Position numbers and translations under genes: made by a program | The notes under the pieces: generated by a model | What the model was told of the DNA's origin: nothing | The model's input: only the letters and a program-made list of their open reading frames with translations | The model's database searches: none | Shown: positions 47,405-57,843 of the stretch, one piece after another | Layout: the number at the start of each line of letters is the position of its first letter | Position numbering within the stretch: position 1 is the stretch's first letter | NCBI GenBank assembly: GCA_030015575.1 | Contig: JASDDO010000001.1 | Location: 513,541,772 to 513,605,771 of the forward strand | Reading direction: 5' to 3' | Length of the DNA: 64,000 nucleotides | Origin: Agapanthus africanus | Taxonomy: Eukaryota > Streptophyta > Magnoliopsida > Asparagales > Amaryllidaceae

Positions 47405-50400
47405 AAGGCCAGCTTTTGTAGTATCTCATACCCAACATCCCGAAGAGTCTCTCAAATTGTATCTGAGGAATGGCCTTTGTGAGTGGATCCGTAGTGTTGT
47501 CGTTCGTATCAACTCTCCTGACCTCGATCTCCCGGCGATCAACTATCTCCCGGATCAGGTGATACCGCCTCAGAATATGTCTGGACTTCTGATGGGACCT
47601 GGGTTCCTTAGCCAAAACCACAGCTCCATTGTTATCACAATACAGAGGTATTGGATACTCAATGGACGGAACCACACCAAGTTCAGTGATGAACTTCTTT
47701 ATCCAGAGAGCCTCTTTGGCAGCATCGTTGGCAGTGATGTATTCAGCCTCCATCGTCGAGTCCGCCACGGTTTCCTGTTTGGAACTCTTCCAACAAACCG
47801 CCCCTCCATTTAGGGTAAAGACAAATCCCGAGTGCGACTTATATTCGTTCTTATCACTTTGGAAGCTCGAATCGGTAAAGGACTCTACCTGGAGTTCTCC
47901 GTTACCATACACCAAGAACATCTCTTTAGTCCTTCTCAAGTACTTGAGAATGTTCTTCACAGTTGTCCAGTGATTCTCTCCAGGATCTGCTTGATACCTA
48001 CTCACTACACTTAGTGAGTATGCTACATCGGGCCTGGTACATAGCATCGCGTACATGATAGAGCCTACTGCCGAAGCATAGGGTATCCCTTGCATGAGGG
48101 CCCTTTCCAAATCAATCTTGGGAGACATCTCTTTGGAGAGAGTGAGTCCAGAGATCATGGGTAAGTTCCCACACTTGGATTCTTCCATACTAAACATCTT
48201 TAGTATGGTGTCAATGTATCTGGATTGGGACAATCCCAGTATCCGTCTGGATCTATCTCTATAGATCTTAATCCCCAAAATGAAGGAGGCATCACCTAGA
48301 TATTTCATTGAGAATCTATGTGATAAGAAGAGCTTGACCGAGTGCAGCATAGGAATATCATTTCCTATCAAGAGTATGTCACTACGTACAATACGAGGAA
48401 GACAGCCTTACTCTCTGCCACCTTCTTGTATATACAAGGTTCATCCATGTTTTTGATGAAGTCAAACTCTGTGACTACTACATCCAAACATATGTTCCAA
48501 CTCCGCGATGCCTGCTTCAACCCATAGATGGATTTAAGCAGCTTGCACATCTTTCTGCTGCTCCCACTGTCTACGAAGCCCTCTGGCTGAATCATGTACA
48601 CGCACTCTTCTAAATTACCATTCAGAAAGGCGGTCTTAACATCCATTTGCCAGATTTCGTAGTCATGGTATGCAGCAATAGCAAGTAAGATCCAGATGGA
48701 CTTACGCATAGCCACTGGAGAAAAAGTTTCATCATAATCCATACCTGGTCGTTGACGAAAACCCTTTGCAACAAGTCTAGCTTTGAAAGTCTTAACTTTT
48801 CCATCTACACCAAGTTTCTTCTTAAAGATCCGTTTGCTCCCAATGGGTTTTACCCTTTCAGGAGCAATTTCCAAAGTCCATACTTTGTTGGTGTACATAG
48901 ATTCCATCTCAGATCGCATTGCATCCAGCCATTTCACTGAGTCACTACTCGTGATGACCTGCTTGAAACTAGTCGGGTCATCATCTTCCATGATGCAATC
49001 CTCGCTTCCACCATCGACGAGAAAACCTTAGTATCTCTCAGGTGGATGAGGAATCCTACTAGATCGGCGGAGCGGCTGAGATTCGTCAGGAACTACTGAA
49101 TCCTCTGGTTAAATTAAATCTTCAGTTGTAGTTTGTGGTGCTGGAACTTCTTCCAGTTCTACCTCCTCGCTACTAATTTCTTTAACAAGAAATTCCTTTT
49201 CTAAAATGGTGGCATGCTGAGCAACAAACACCTTTTGTTGTTCACCGTGATAGAATATATATCCATTTGAATGTTTAGGATATCCTACAAAGTTACAAAG
49301 AACTGATCGTGCCCCGAGTTTGTCCGGATTTTGCCTTTTGACATAGGCCGGACAACCCCATATCTTAACTCGTTTAAGACATGGTGTATTCCCACTCCAT
49401 ATCTCATATGGTGTGGTAGGTACATATTTTGATGGAACCTGATTTAATAGGTATGCTACTGCTTCAAGCGCATAACCCGAAAAGGAAATAGGCAACTCAG
49501 CAGTGCTCATCATAGAGTGCACCATATCTAATAGGGTGCGATTCCTCTACTCCGATACACCGTTGTGCTGTGGTGTATAGGGAGGAGTAAGCTGAGAGAA
49601 AATCCCATTCTTTTTTAGATAGTCTAGGAACTCATTGCTCAAGTATTCTCTTCCTCGATCAGATCGTAGGATCATAATACTTTTGCCCGTTTGGTTCTCT
49701 ACTTCGTGCTTATATTCTCTGAATTTCTCAAAAGCTTCAGACTTGTATTTCAACAGGAACACATGTCCGTATCTTAAGAGATCGTCAGTGAATGTAATGA
49801 AGTAGGAAGAACCGTTCTTGGCATGTGTAGAAATGGGACCACATACATCACTATGTATCAGTCTTAAGTGTTCCGTAACTCTTTCTCCATGTCCACTAAA
49901 CGGAGTTTTGGTCATTTTGCCTTTGAGACATGAATGGCAAGTTTCATAAGATGATAATTCGAACACATTTAAATAACCATCTTTATGTAACTTAGCTAGT
50001 CGTGTCGCATTGATATGACCAAGTCTACAATGCCACAAGAAAGATTCGTTCATTTCTGAACTTTTCCTCGTGTGTGTGTTCTGTATATTAAGAACTGTGT
50101 TTTGATTTAGAACGTATATGCCATAATTTAACGAGCCTGATCCAATCAGCTTTTGATTTAGGAAGATGATCATAACATTATCCTGTATTACAAAATTATA
50201 TCTTTCTTCACTTAATAAAGAAACTGATATAATGTTCAATATCATGTTCGGTATATAATAGCATTCGTTCAGAATCAATGTATTACCACTTGTAATACAA
50301 GGTGATATTCGCCAACTGCTTTGGCTGCAACATTTGCACCATTCCCTACTCTTACGGAATGATCACCCATTCCCAGTTCTCTACCTTTCTTTAGCCCATG

Positions 50401-50646
50401 CAATATATTGCATTTGTGGGATCCTGATCCGGTATCTAATGCCCAGGACGTAGAGTGAACTGAGAAACAGTTCTCGGTAACTAACACACCTGAAGAAGAT
50501 GCATTAACATGCTTATTCTTCGTTTGTGAGGCGTGTGAATTCTGGTATTCCCCTATTTCCTGATCAGTCTTATAACAATTATAAGAAAGAACGGAACCAA
50601 CGTTCCTCTGCTCAGTATAACAAGCGGGTTTGGTCAATACATTCAT
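47403..50646 (-). pseudogene. D Copia pol fossil (no gag)
   Basis: On the minus strand the first part (near 50.65-50.28 kb) reads MNVLTKPACYTEQRNVG, YKTDQEIGEYQNSHASQ, and passes in one stretch into the protease (WALDTGSGSHKC). Gag is absent and this stretch resembles those of C and A. Then follow the GAG-pre-integrase finger (WHCRLGHI, C..C), integrase (HSDVCGP, TPQHNGVSE) near 50.0-49.2 kb, RT near 48.95-48.2 kb (ARLVAKGFRQRPGMDYDETFSPVA, SIYGLKQASRSWN), and RNase H to 47.4 kb (CDNNGAVVLAKEPRSHQKSRHI). About five breaks. Together with E it is the best preserved Copia pol here. Confidence 0.92.
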
Positions 50647-50856
50647 ATTATTATCTTAATTAAGGCCTGACATAGTCGCTTCCTGGAGAGAGAGAGAGAG
50701 AAGAAAACACTTTAGCGTGTGCTCTTGCAAGATTAGATTGGTTATTATCTTATCTAATCAAGATGGCTCCCACTGTTTTAATCAAATCTTCTTTCAAACC
50801 CAAAAAGATAAGATTAGACGGGATTAATTACACCCTACAAGTTCGCTAATCTTTCC

Positions 50857-50970
50857 GCCAGATCAGTGTTGGTACTTTGAGGGAGGTTCCCCGTGCTTTC
50901 GCACGGACCTAATTAAAATAAACCTCGTTTTCCCAGAGGTATAACCCCGTTAACACTTTTCTAAACACCT
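50857..50970 (-). other. D leader block with GNRA-capped stem
   Basis: Minus strand: AGGTGTTTAGAAAAGTGTTA, then CCGTGC-GAAA-GCACGG (perfect six-base stem), then CCAACACTGATCTGGC. Confidence 0.82.
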
Positions 50971-51130
50971 ACTTGATCGGCTAATTGTCCTGTGTAAAAT
51001 TCTCCCAGGAGTAACTCTTACTCGCAATAGGTATCAGGATCCATCTATCTTATAGAAGGTATGCAATCTCATTGCAAATTTCAACTCTTGGAATTCCTGA
51101 TAATACTTTTGCGCCTAGTGTGCTATGACC

Positions 51131-51320
51131 TTGACAGAGGTTAACAAACCATAGTGCACTAGTCAAGTTCAACCCGTCATTTCTTGATTGAATCAAACCC
51201 ACTCGCACGACCCTTGACAGAGGTCAACAAGGTTGTATGACTGCCCTAATCCAATCACATCACATGCTTTAAAGATAATTACTAATCAGCTACCGTACAC
51301 TATGTCTTGACAGAGGTCAA
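51131..51320 (-). repeat. D leader triple TTGAC-CTCT-GTCAA motif
   Basis: Two perfect copies and one slightly changed copy of a 14-base inverted repeat; spacing is similar to A, B, C and E. Confidence 0.86.
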
Positions 51321-51469
51321 CAAACGCAGCACGAATACTAAATAGTCTTTATCTGAAATGACGGAGGACGCGGTTTTTTTAGAAAACCATGAGCGTAATG
51401 AACTCGATATCGTTGTAGAAACAAGTGATTTTGAAAAGGAGTGTTTTTTAGGCTTTTCTAGTTTCGCTA

Positions 51470-51710
51470 AAGAGGCCACTCCCGGTGAAGTGATCTCGGC
51501 TCTTTCCTTATCGAATAAGGTGCAGGGTATATCATATATACCGCGGTGCAAAGCAAGAACTATAGAAGCAATCAAAAACTAAACCGTGAGTTTGTAGCAT
51601 CTTCCAGTTTTGCTAAAGTGGTCACTCCCGGTGAAAGGATCTCGGCTCTTTCCTCATCGAATAAGGTGCTGGGTATATCATATATACCACTATGCAAAGC
51701 AAAACTGTAG
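51470..51710 (-). repeat. D leader stem-loop module, two copies
   Basis: Tandem units of about 146 bases, each with CACTCCCGGTGAA, CTCGGCTCTTTCC, ATCGAATAAGGTGC and the GGTATAT/ATATACC hairpin. The two hairpins are identical to each other and unlike those of B and C. Confidence 0.82.
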
Positions 51711-52710
51711 CTACCCTTTTTTATAAAGCTTTGATTCTACAACATCTTTTAGGTTTCTTTTCTTTTATTAATCTCATTATTAAAACCCATCAATTATGCT
51801 TCCTAAGCATCACAAAAGAAACGAAAACAGTAATATTTATATATCATCATATATATATAGTATAAGCATTCATCTCAGGCAGTAATATGATCTTATCACA
51901 GAACATTGCAGCAGAAGATGCCATATGAAATATTGGATATACTAGGACGTCCGTGTTTTATTTCGAGCATGTATAAATACGGATTCCACGATCGCGATGA
52001 ATAGCCAAACCCACATCCCTAGACCCCTACGAGAGCGACAAGCAACTCTGCCAATTCTAGGGTTAGGAGACCCGGTCTCGACTCCTCAAGATGGCCTCCC
52101 ACTGGACTCTAGAACCAGGTTACTTGTGCTCCCCTCCTCGGGTCTATCCTAATGCGGAAAAGTAAATAATATACAATGGTGACATCAACCTCAACTCGGA
52201 AGTGCCCCAATAAAAGAATATTACATACAATGAATTTTACATGAATGAAAATAAAAACTCTCATCTCATATAAAATCCCCGGCTATTCAGAACATGACGA
52301 TCCAATATAACATATCACAGCAACACATAATATCTCATATCATCAACGTAAGAAAGTATGCGTATCCCGATTGTCGTTGATGTATAGCAACGAAGCCGGC
52401 GATACACCACATACTACGCTTATGGTCACAGAAAAGAAAGTGTAAAACTACAACATTTGGAATCCACAATCACTTTAGACATCTTAAATCCGAAATATCA
52501 CATACTTCGCATTTCATGCCTAACTATATGAATTCCACATACTGTATCACATTCCAGATAAAGAGACAAAGTTAAACTTTCCGATCGAATCAAAGAATGC
52601 AAAAGATCTCCAGAAAACTGAACACTTGAGTGATATTAAAAATTCCCAGAAGTATTTAGTAATACATACGGATGAACCCTTGAAATAACTATCCCTGACA
52701 CCCAAGTCCT

Positions 52711-52757
52711 GCCGTGGAACCGCCGCCAAAAGCATGGTACGGCCGCGGTTCCGCGGC
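52711..52757 (-). repeat. D leader GC palindrome pair
   Basis: Arms GCCGTGGAACCGCCGCC (52711-52727) and GGCCGCGGTTCCGCGGC (52741-52757), 13 bases apart, about 190 bases from the primer site. The GGAACC and GGTTCC centres are complementary to each other. Confidence 0.9.
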
Positions 52758-52944
52758 GACTTAAAGGCTACAGTGACTCGTATTTCACAGTAATCCATAC
52801 AATTACCTGCTTGATTTTTTGAGTATTTTTAATAAGGAAAAAACCACCTTTTAAAAAAATTTCCAGAGTGGGGGTCAAAAATGACGTTTCGGGGTTCAAT
52901 CGAACTTTTAACTTCGTCTACACATCGCCTAATACTCTAGCTAG

Positions 52945-52956
52945 GCTCTAATACCA
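52945..52956 (-). other. D primer-binding site, tRNA-iMet
   Basis: Minus-strand TGGTATTAGAGC, one base after the LTR; a slightly changed form of the usual site. Confidence 0.85.
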
Positions 52957-52957
52957 C

Positions 52958-54015
52958 TGTAAGGTTACTAGGCACTGTCACAAGGATCTATAAGGTATCA
53001 ACCATGCTGAATTAAAAATTTTCAAGTGCCGAACAACCTAAAACGAGGATCTTTGCTAGATAATTAGGGTTAACAAAGCATGTGAACAACTTTACATCTA
53101 AGAGAAAGGGATTACAACCTTTGTAGTCCGTTCCTTCCCTTCATAAGCTCAGAATAGTAGTCCCTTCGTTGCGATCCATGAACTTCCGGACTCTAGAGAG
53201 GCTCCACAAGCCGAACGATCCATTCTAGCTTGAAGTCTTCCTTTTCGAAGATGATCTACCTTGAAGAATCTTTAACTCTAGCTCTCACTTCTCTAATCAA
53301 GTATTAGTGAAGTGAACACCCTAATCTAAGTGGTTAGAATAGATAAGGATGATAAAGTAGAAATTTAGCTCTCTTTTTCTTTCAATTTCTCACACTTATT
53401 CATCACTAACCCAAAAGCTAGAAAGCTTTTCAAGAGGAAGAAGAAGAAGAAAAGTCTTTTATGATGAATAATGAAATCGTGTTGTGGTTACAATTGCAAC
53501 CCTAGGTTAAGAATGAAAGGCTTAACCATTGTAGAGAATAAACCATGGTAAAGGGTTTTGGTTGGGTTAAGAAATATCTTCACAAAATATCAATGCAAAA
53601 TATCTAAGTTTAAAACAAAATAAAGCTTCTAGAAGGTTCATAAAAAAGCTAACCCAAATCAAACACTAACTTGTTTAATCTCCACAAATCATATTGCATT
53701 TGTAACCCTAACTTGTTACAATATTATATATCACATATATAATATATTTTTGTAACAAAAGAAAATAATACAATTACCATATATCGCATATATATCAATG
53801 TATTATCCGGTGAGAAAATGAATCATATAAAGCGAGCTTATATTAGTTAATGTAATATAATATGTCACATATATAATTATACATTAAATAATCGAATCAA
53901 CACTTGATCCGACAATCCGGCTATATCGCATATAACCGACTAATATAACATGTACCGATTCATCGAATCAACACTTGATCCGATGACCCGGCTATATCAT
54001 ATACCCAGCCGATAT
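52958..54015 (-). repeat. D 5' LTR, visible part
   Basis: Matches 45174 onwards (TGTAAGGTTACTAGG start on the plus strand), then stops where E begins. GATAT (54011-54015) is the expected left target copy of E. Confidence 0.9.
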
Positions 54016-56060
54016 TGTTAGTGTATATGCCGTAGAGGCCATTACTGTATCATATTAGTTTGTATATTACTTGATGGAAGCTTGGGATATTCACAGTTGT
54101 ATAGACAATCTTGCTCGAAATGGTAGTATGCTACTTGGTTTGTTTCTACTTTAATGTGTGCATGTGTTTCTTTTAGCATATCGCCTACACATATTAGTGG
54201 AGCCCTTAGGATCTTTGCTTGATTACCAGCGTTGTGATGGCAGTCATACTGGTGGGGGCTGGGTAATCTACAAGCACATCCTTATACAGTTCCCTAGTGG
54301 TAGGATTAATGAGATGGGGCATCGATACTCCGGAGTCGACTAGCGTATACGCTTCTCATCCCAGCAGGGGAGATGGTCTGTCCCACATCCGTCAGTACGT
54401 CGTACTTGAGATAGTATGCGGATGCTCGTTAAGTTACGAGTACACTAGACAGGACTCGTCGGGAACTGTTGGTTGGTACTATACCTATCGTCAGTTATCA
54501 GTTCCAAGGTGACATGAGTACAGCTTAGTCCGCTGACTTGACACTGTCACTTCGCCTCGAGTGTGTTCCCACTGTTCTTAGATTGCTACCCTACCACGGC
54601 TCAAATGAGTCGTGCAAATAGGCATCAGTTGGGTGCAGTCCCGAAGCACTTGGAGGCAGTGACGGTTAGACAGGATTCGTCTCTCCTGGTATTGGGGGTT
54701 GATATCGCGCTGTGTCTAGGAGAGCCATTACACAAATTCCCTGGCCAGGGTAAACGAGATATACTGGTAGCGTTTCCAGTGTTATCTCAGGGTGTTCTGG
54801 GCTACACTCCAACACGACTTGTACAGCTATTAGGGGACTGCCGTTTACCGCCCCCCTAGGTCTGCCATGCGATACTCTCAGACGAATAGACCAGACTGTA
54901 CAGAGATTGTCACATTCAGGCTCAGTAGGAGTTCGGATGGGTTCACCTCATCAGTCTTCTTATCGGCATCTACCTGGGGACCGTTACGTACAGCTAGTAC
55001 CGCTTGCGGCCTGTGGTTAAACCCTCTGCCAGCGTAGTGTCGAGTCTTTAGAGTTCCACACAGAGGGTTATTCGCCTTTGGGAAAAACAGAGTAGAGGTC
55101 ACATGGTTTTGCGACGGGGTTCGTTCACATACGCGCACTTGTGCACGTTTGGTGTCCGGAAAGTTATTACTAGCGGGCTTTGGTTTAAGCCAGATCCTAG
55201 TATATGTTTTGGGATCGATTTTATCTCATTGTATTCGTGTTCCTCGGAACATGGATGCGGGTGTGTATGCACAGTTGACAGAGGCAGAGGCAGAGGATTC
55301 TCATTAGGGTTAATGACCGTTGTCTTTTTCCAAACCCTAATGAATATGTGAAATATGATTAATAATATTAATTAAAGATTATTGTGTTATGCTTAGGGTT
55401 GTTAACCATTTGACCTTGGTTGACTTGTTGACCCAAGTTGAAATATTGACTATCATCATTTCACATAAAAGATGCTCTTTGATCCTAGCAAAATTCATTA
55501 AATGTGAAATGATAATGGTCATTTCAAATGACCCATCACCATTTTCTTTTAATTAATATTGTTAATTCATAATTCACATATATGTGAGAATGGTTGATAT
55601 TTTCTCTTATTCTCTCTTGCTCATTCTCTCTCATCCATAGCTCTCCCTCTTCCTCTCTCTCAAAGAAATCCTCTCTCATGTGTTGAGAACCATTTGCTTT
55701 TGAGATAAAATACCAAAATCCCTCTCTACTCATTGTAGGGTTCTAGGTTTAGCAAGCCAAGGACTTTAGTTACCTCTAGATTGAGGTAGGAGCTCAAGGT
55801 AGAGGCCCTCGGGTGGATCTTTCTTCGGCAAGAGAAGGCGACAAGGAGAAACCATTCAACCCACTCCAAGGAGCAAGAAGAGAAGGAGTTCAAGACCTAG
55901 GTATAACCCTCTAACCGAGTAGGTAAAACTTGTAGTTAGTTGCTAGGTTTTTGTTTAGCAAAGATCCTAACTTCTAGTCCATGTTACCTTGCCCAAAAAA
56001 TATTGTTTTTTACCGTTTCCGCATCCTCGTAAGAACCGCGATGGGTAACGTGGAATTACA
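54016..56060 (+). repeat. E 5' LTR
   Basis: 2045 bases, TGTTAGTGTATATGCC to GGAATTACA. Contains GTTACGTACAGCTAGTACCG and AGTCTTTAGAGT blocks shared with A and, less closely, C. Confidence 0.93.
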
Positions 56061-56061
56061 G

Positions 56062-56073
56062 TGGTATCAGAGC
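56062..56073 (+). other. E primer-binding site, tRNA-iMet
   Basis: TGGTATCAGAGC, one base after the LTR. Confidence 0.95.
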
Positions 56074-56268
56074 CTAGCTAAACACAAACTAGCATGTTAG
56101 CAAAGTATTTAGAATTTCTATCGGAGAAAAAATCGCAAAACACGTCGTAAAAATGAACTTTCTACCCATTTTTAAACTTGTTCAAAAAATAATTCCACAT
56201 ACACTAAAAATCGGCTCAGGGTTTTTAAAGAACCGTCAGCAAAAACGATCCACTGACTCGATCAACGC

Positions 56269-56317
56269 GCCGTGGAACCGCGGCGAGAACATGCATCTTG
56301 TCGCGGATCCGCGGCCG
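56269..56317 (+). repeat. E leader GC palindrome pair
   Basis: Arms GCCGTGGAACCGCGGC (56269-56284) and TCGCGGATCCGCGGCCG (56301-56317), 16 bases apart with CATGCAT in the spacer. Confidence 0.9.
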
Positions 56318-57444
56318 AGTTGACTCGGCCGTGACTCGTTTTTTCTGCAGAGTTCTCAGTGTTCTGTGTTGGGATTTTTAGGATAATTTGTTTCTACCTA
56401 GAATTTCCAGAGAACAAAGTTGTGTTTGGGGTGGTCACAAATCCGTATTTTGATCGAAGTTCTGTACACTTTAGCTAATGGGTTATATCTAAGATGTGAT
56501 ATATGTATTGAACTTCTGCTAATCGCTATGCGTCGATTAGTGGGGGTTGTACATATCTGTGATCTGTAATGTTGATGGTATGTGTATATGAACTCGTTAG
56601 ATTGTCGCGGATGAATAGCCGGGGGTTGTGAGATGAGAGTTTTCTTTTTCTTTCATTTGATGTAATATGTAAATTGATGTAATATTATTTGTATGGCCGC
56701 ACATCCGGGATGAGGTTGTAGCCGCCATTATATATTATTTCTTTTACTTTTTTTGCTCCTAGGATAGACCCAAGGTGGGGTGCACAAACTACCGGGTACC
56801 TCGAAGTGCCGAGTGGCCTACTCACGTTGTTGAGGGAGGTTGCTTCACTTCGAGTATTTGGCGGGTAGTTTGCCGCACCCATAAGGGTCTAGGGTGGGGT
56901 TTTGGCTATTCATCACGACCGTGTAATCCGTTTTTTGTTGCAGGCTCAAACGAAACGCGGATTCCTAGTATATCTAAAGTGTTCATCTGTGATCTGGAAT
57001 GGCTATCATTGCATCTGACGAATGCATATATATCTATATATGATATCTAGTAGGCGTTGCTTATGTTTTGCATCCGCGCTAGTCCAGCCCCCACTCTGTC
57101 GTTAGTTAAGTAACTTAACGGGTGATGACGGGGTCCCGTGGCGAATGCGGATGGCATAAGCTTACGTTATATTTTCGTTATTTTCTACAATGGTAGGATT
57201 AAATGATGGGACACATTAAATTAATGCAAGAAAATAAACCAAAGTAAAGTCATTGGAACAATTTCAAAACCACTCGGTTTTTTTCAAAAACCAACTTTTA
57301 AACGCGGAGCTTGAACCACTCCTTTCTAAAAGCTATCTCGTTCCTTCAATTATATCAAGTTCACTACGTTCACGGTTTCGCCAAAACCATTCGTAGCCCT
57401 CCGTCATTTCATATGGATAGTCAATAGTATTCAAGCTGTGTTTG

Positions 57445-57636
57445 TTGGCCAAAGTCAAGGCATAATGATTGGTAGCTATTGGATATTCATATGTAGTATA
57501 GATAGATGCGTTTGTTTGGGACAGTCGTACTGCCTTATTGGCCAAAGTCAAGGGTAGGTACGGATGGGTTCAAATTAACCTGGATAATGATGGGTAGAAT
57601 TTGACATGTGACTTATGATTTGTTGGCCAAAGTCAA
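57445..57636 (+). repeat. E leader triple TTGGC-CAAA-GTCAA motif
   Basis: Three identical cores at 57445-57458, 57538-57551 and 57623-57636. Confidence 0.9.
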
Positions 57637-57843
57637 GGTCATAAGAGCATGGGGCAAAACTCCACATCGGGAATTTCTAAAGAAACTGAAACTTGCTAGT
57701 GCTGCATACTATTTGGAGTGTGATGATTCTGGTAGGATTCCTTCAGTTTTATCACACGATGATATTTGGATCCCGATCCTACTGTGAGTATATGCTACTC
57801 TTCGGGAAATTTCTCACTTAACGATCAATGCTATAAACCAAGT

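Larger units (their letters stand above)
50647..52943 (-). other. D long untranslated leader
   Basis: On the minus strand: GC palindrome pair (52711-52757), two copies of the stem-loop module (GGTATAT/ATATACC hairpins at 51526-51542 and 51672-51688), the GGTTTT/AAAACC hairpin (51372-51388), three TTGACCTCTGTCAA-type motifs (51131-51144, 51214-51227, 51307-51320), the shared GNRA block (50857-50970), and a (CT)n tract ending CAG near 50.68 kb. Confidence 0.82.
45174..54015 (-). mobile_element. Copia element D (right end outside window)
   Basis: Minus-strand Copia inserted in the G LTR. Parts: 3' LTR 45174-47388, polypurine tract, pol 47403-50646, leader, primer site 52945-52956, and 5' LTR from 52958, which is cut at 54015 by E. 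The two LTRs differ by roughly 6-8% over the shared part. Gag is not recognisable. Pol is broken by about five changes. The remainder of the 5' LTR should follow E beyond the window. Confidence 0.92.

Noticed and set aside
57445-57636. CRISPR-like spaced repeats
   Set aside because: Three short hairpins in a plant retroelement leader, with no array and no cas genes.
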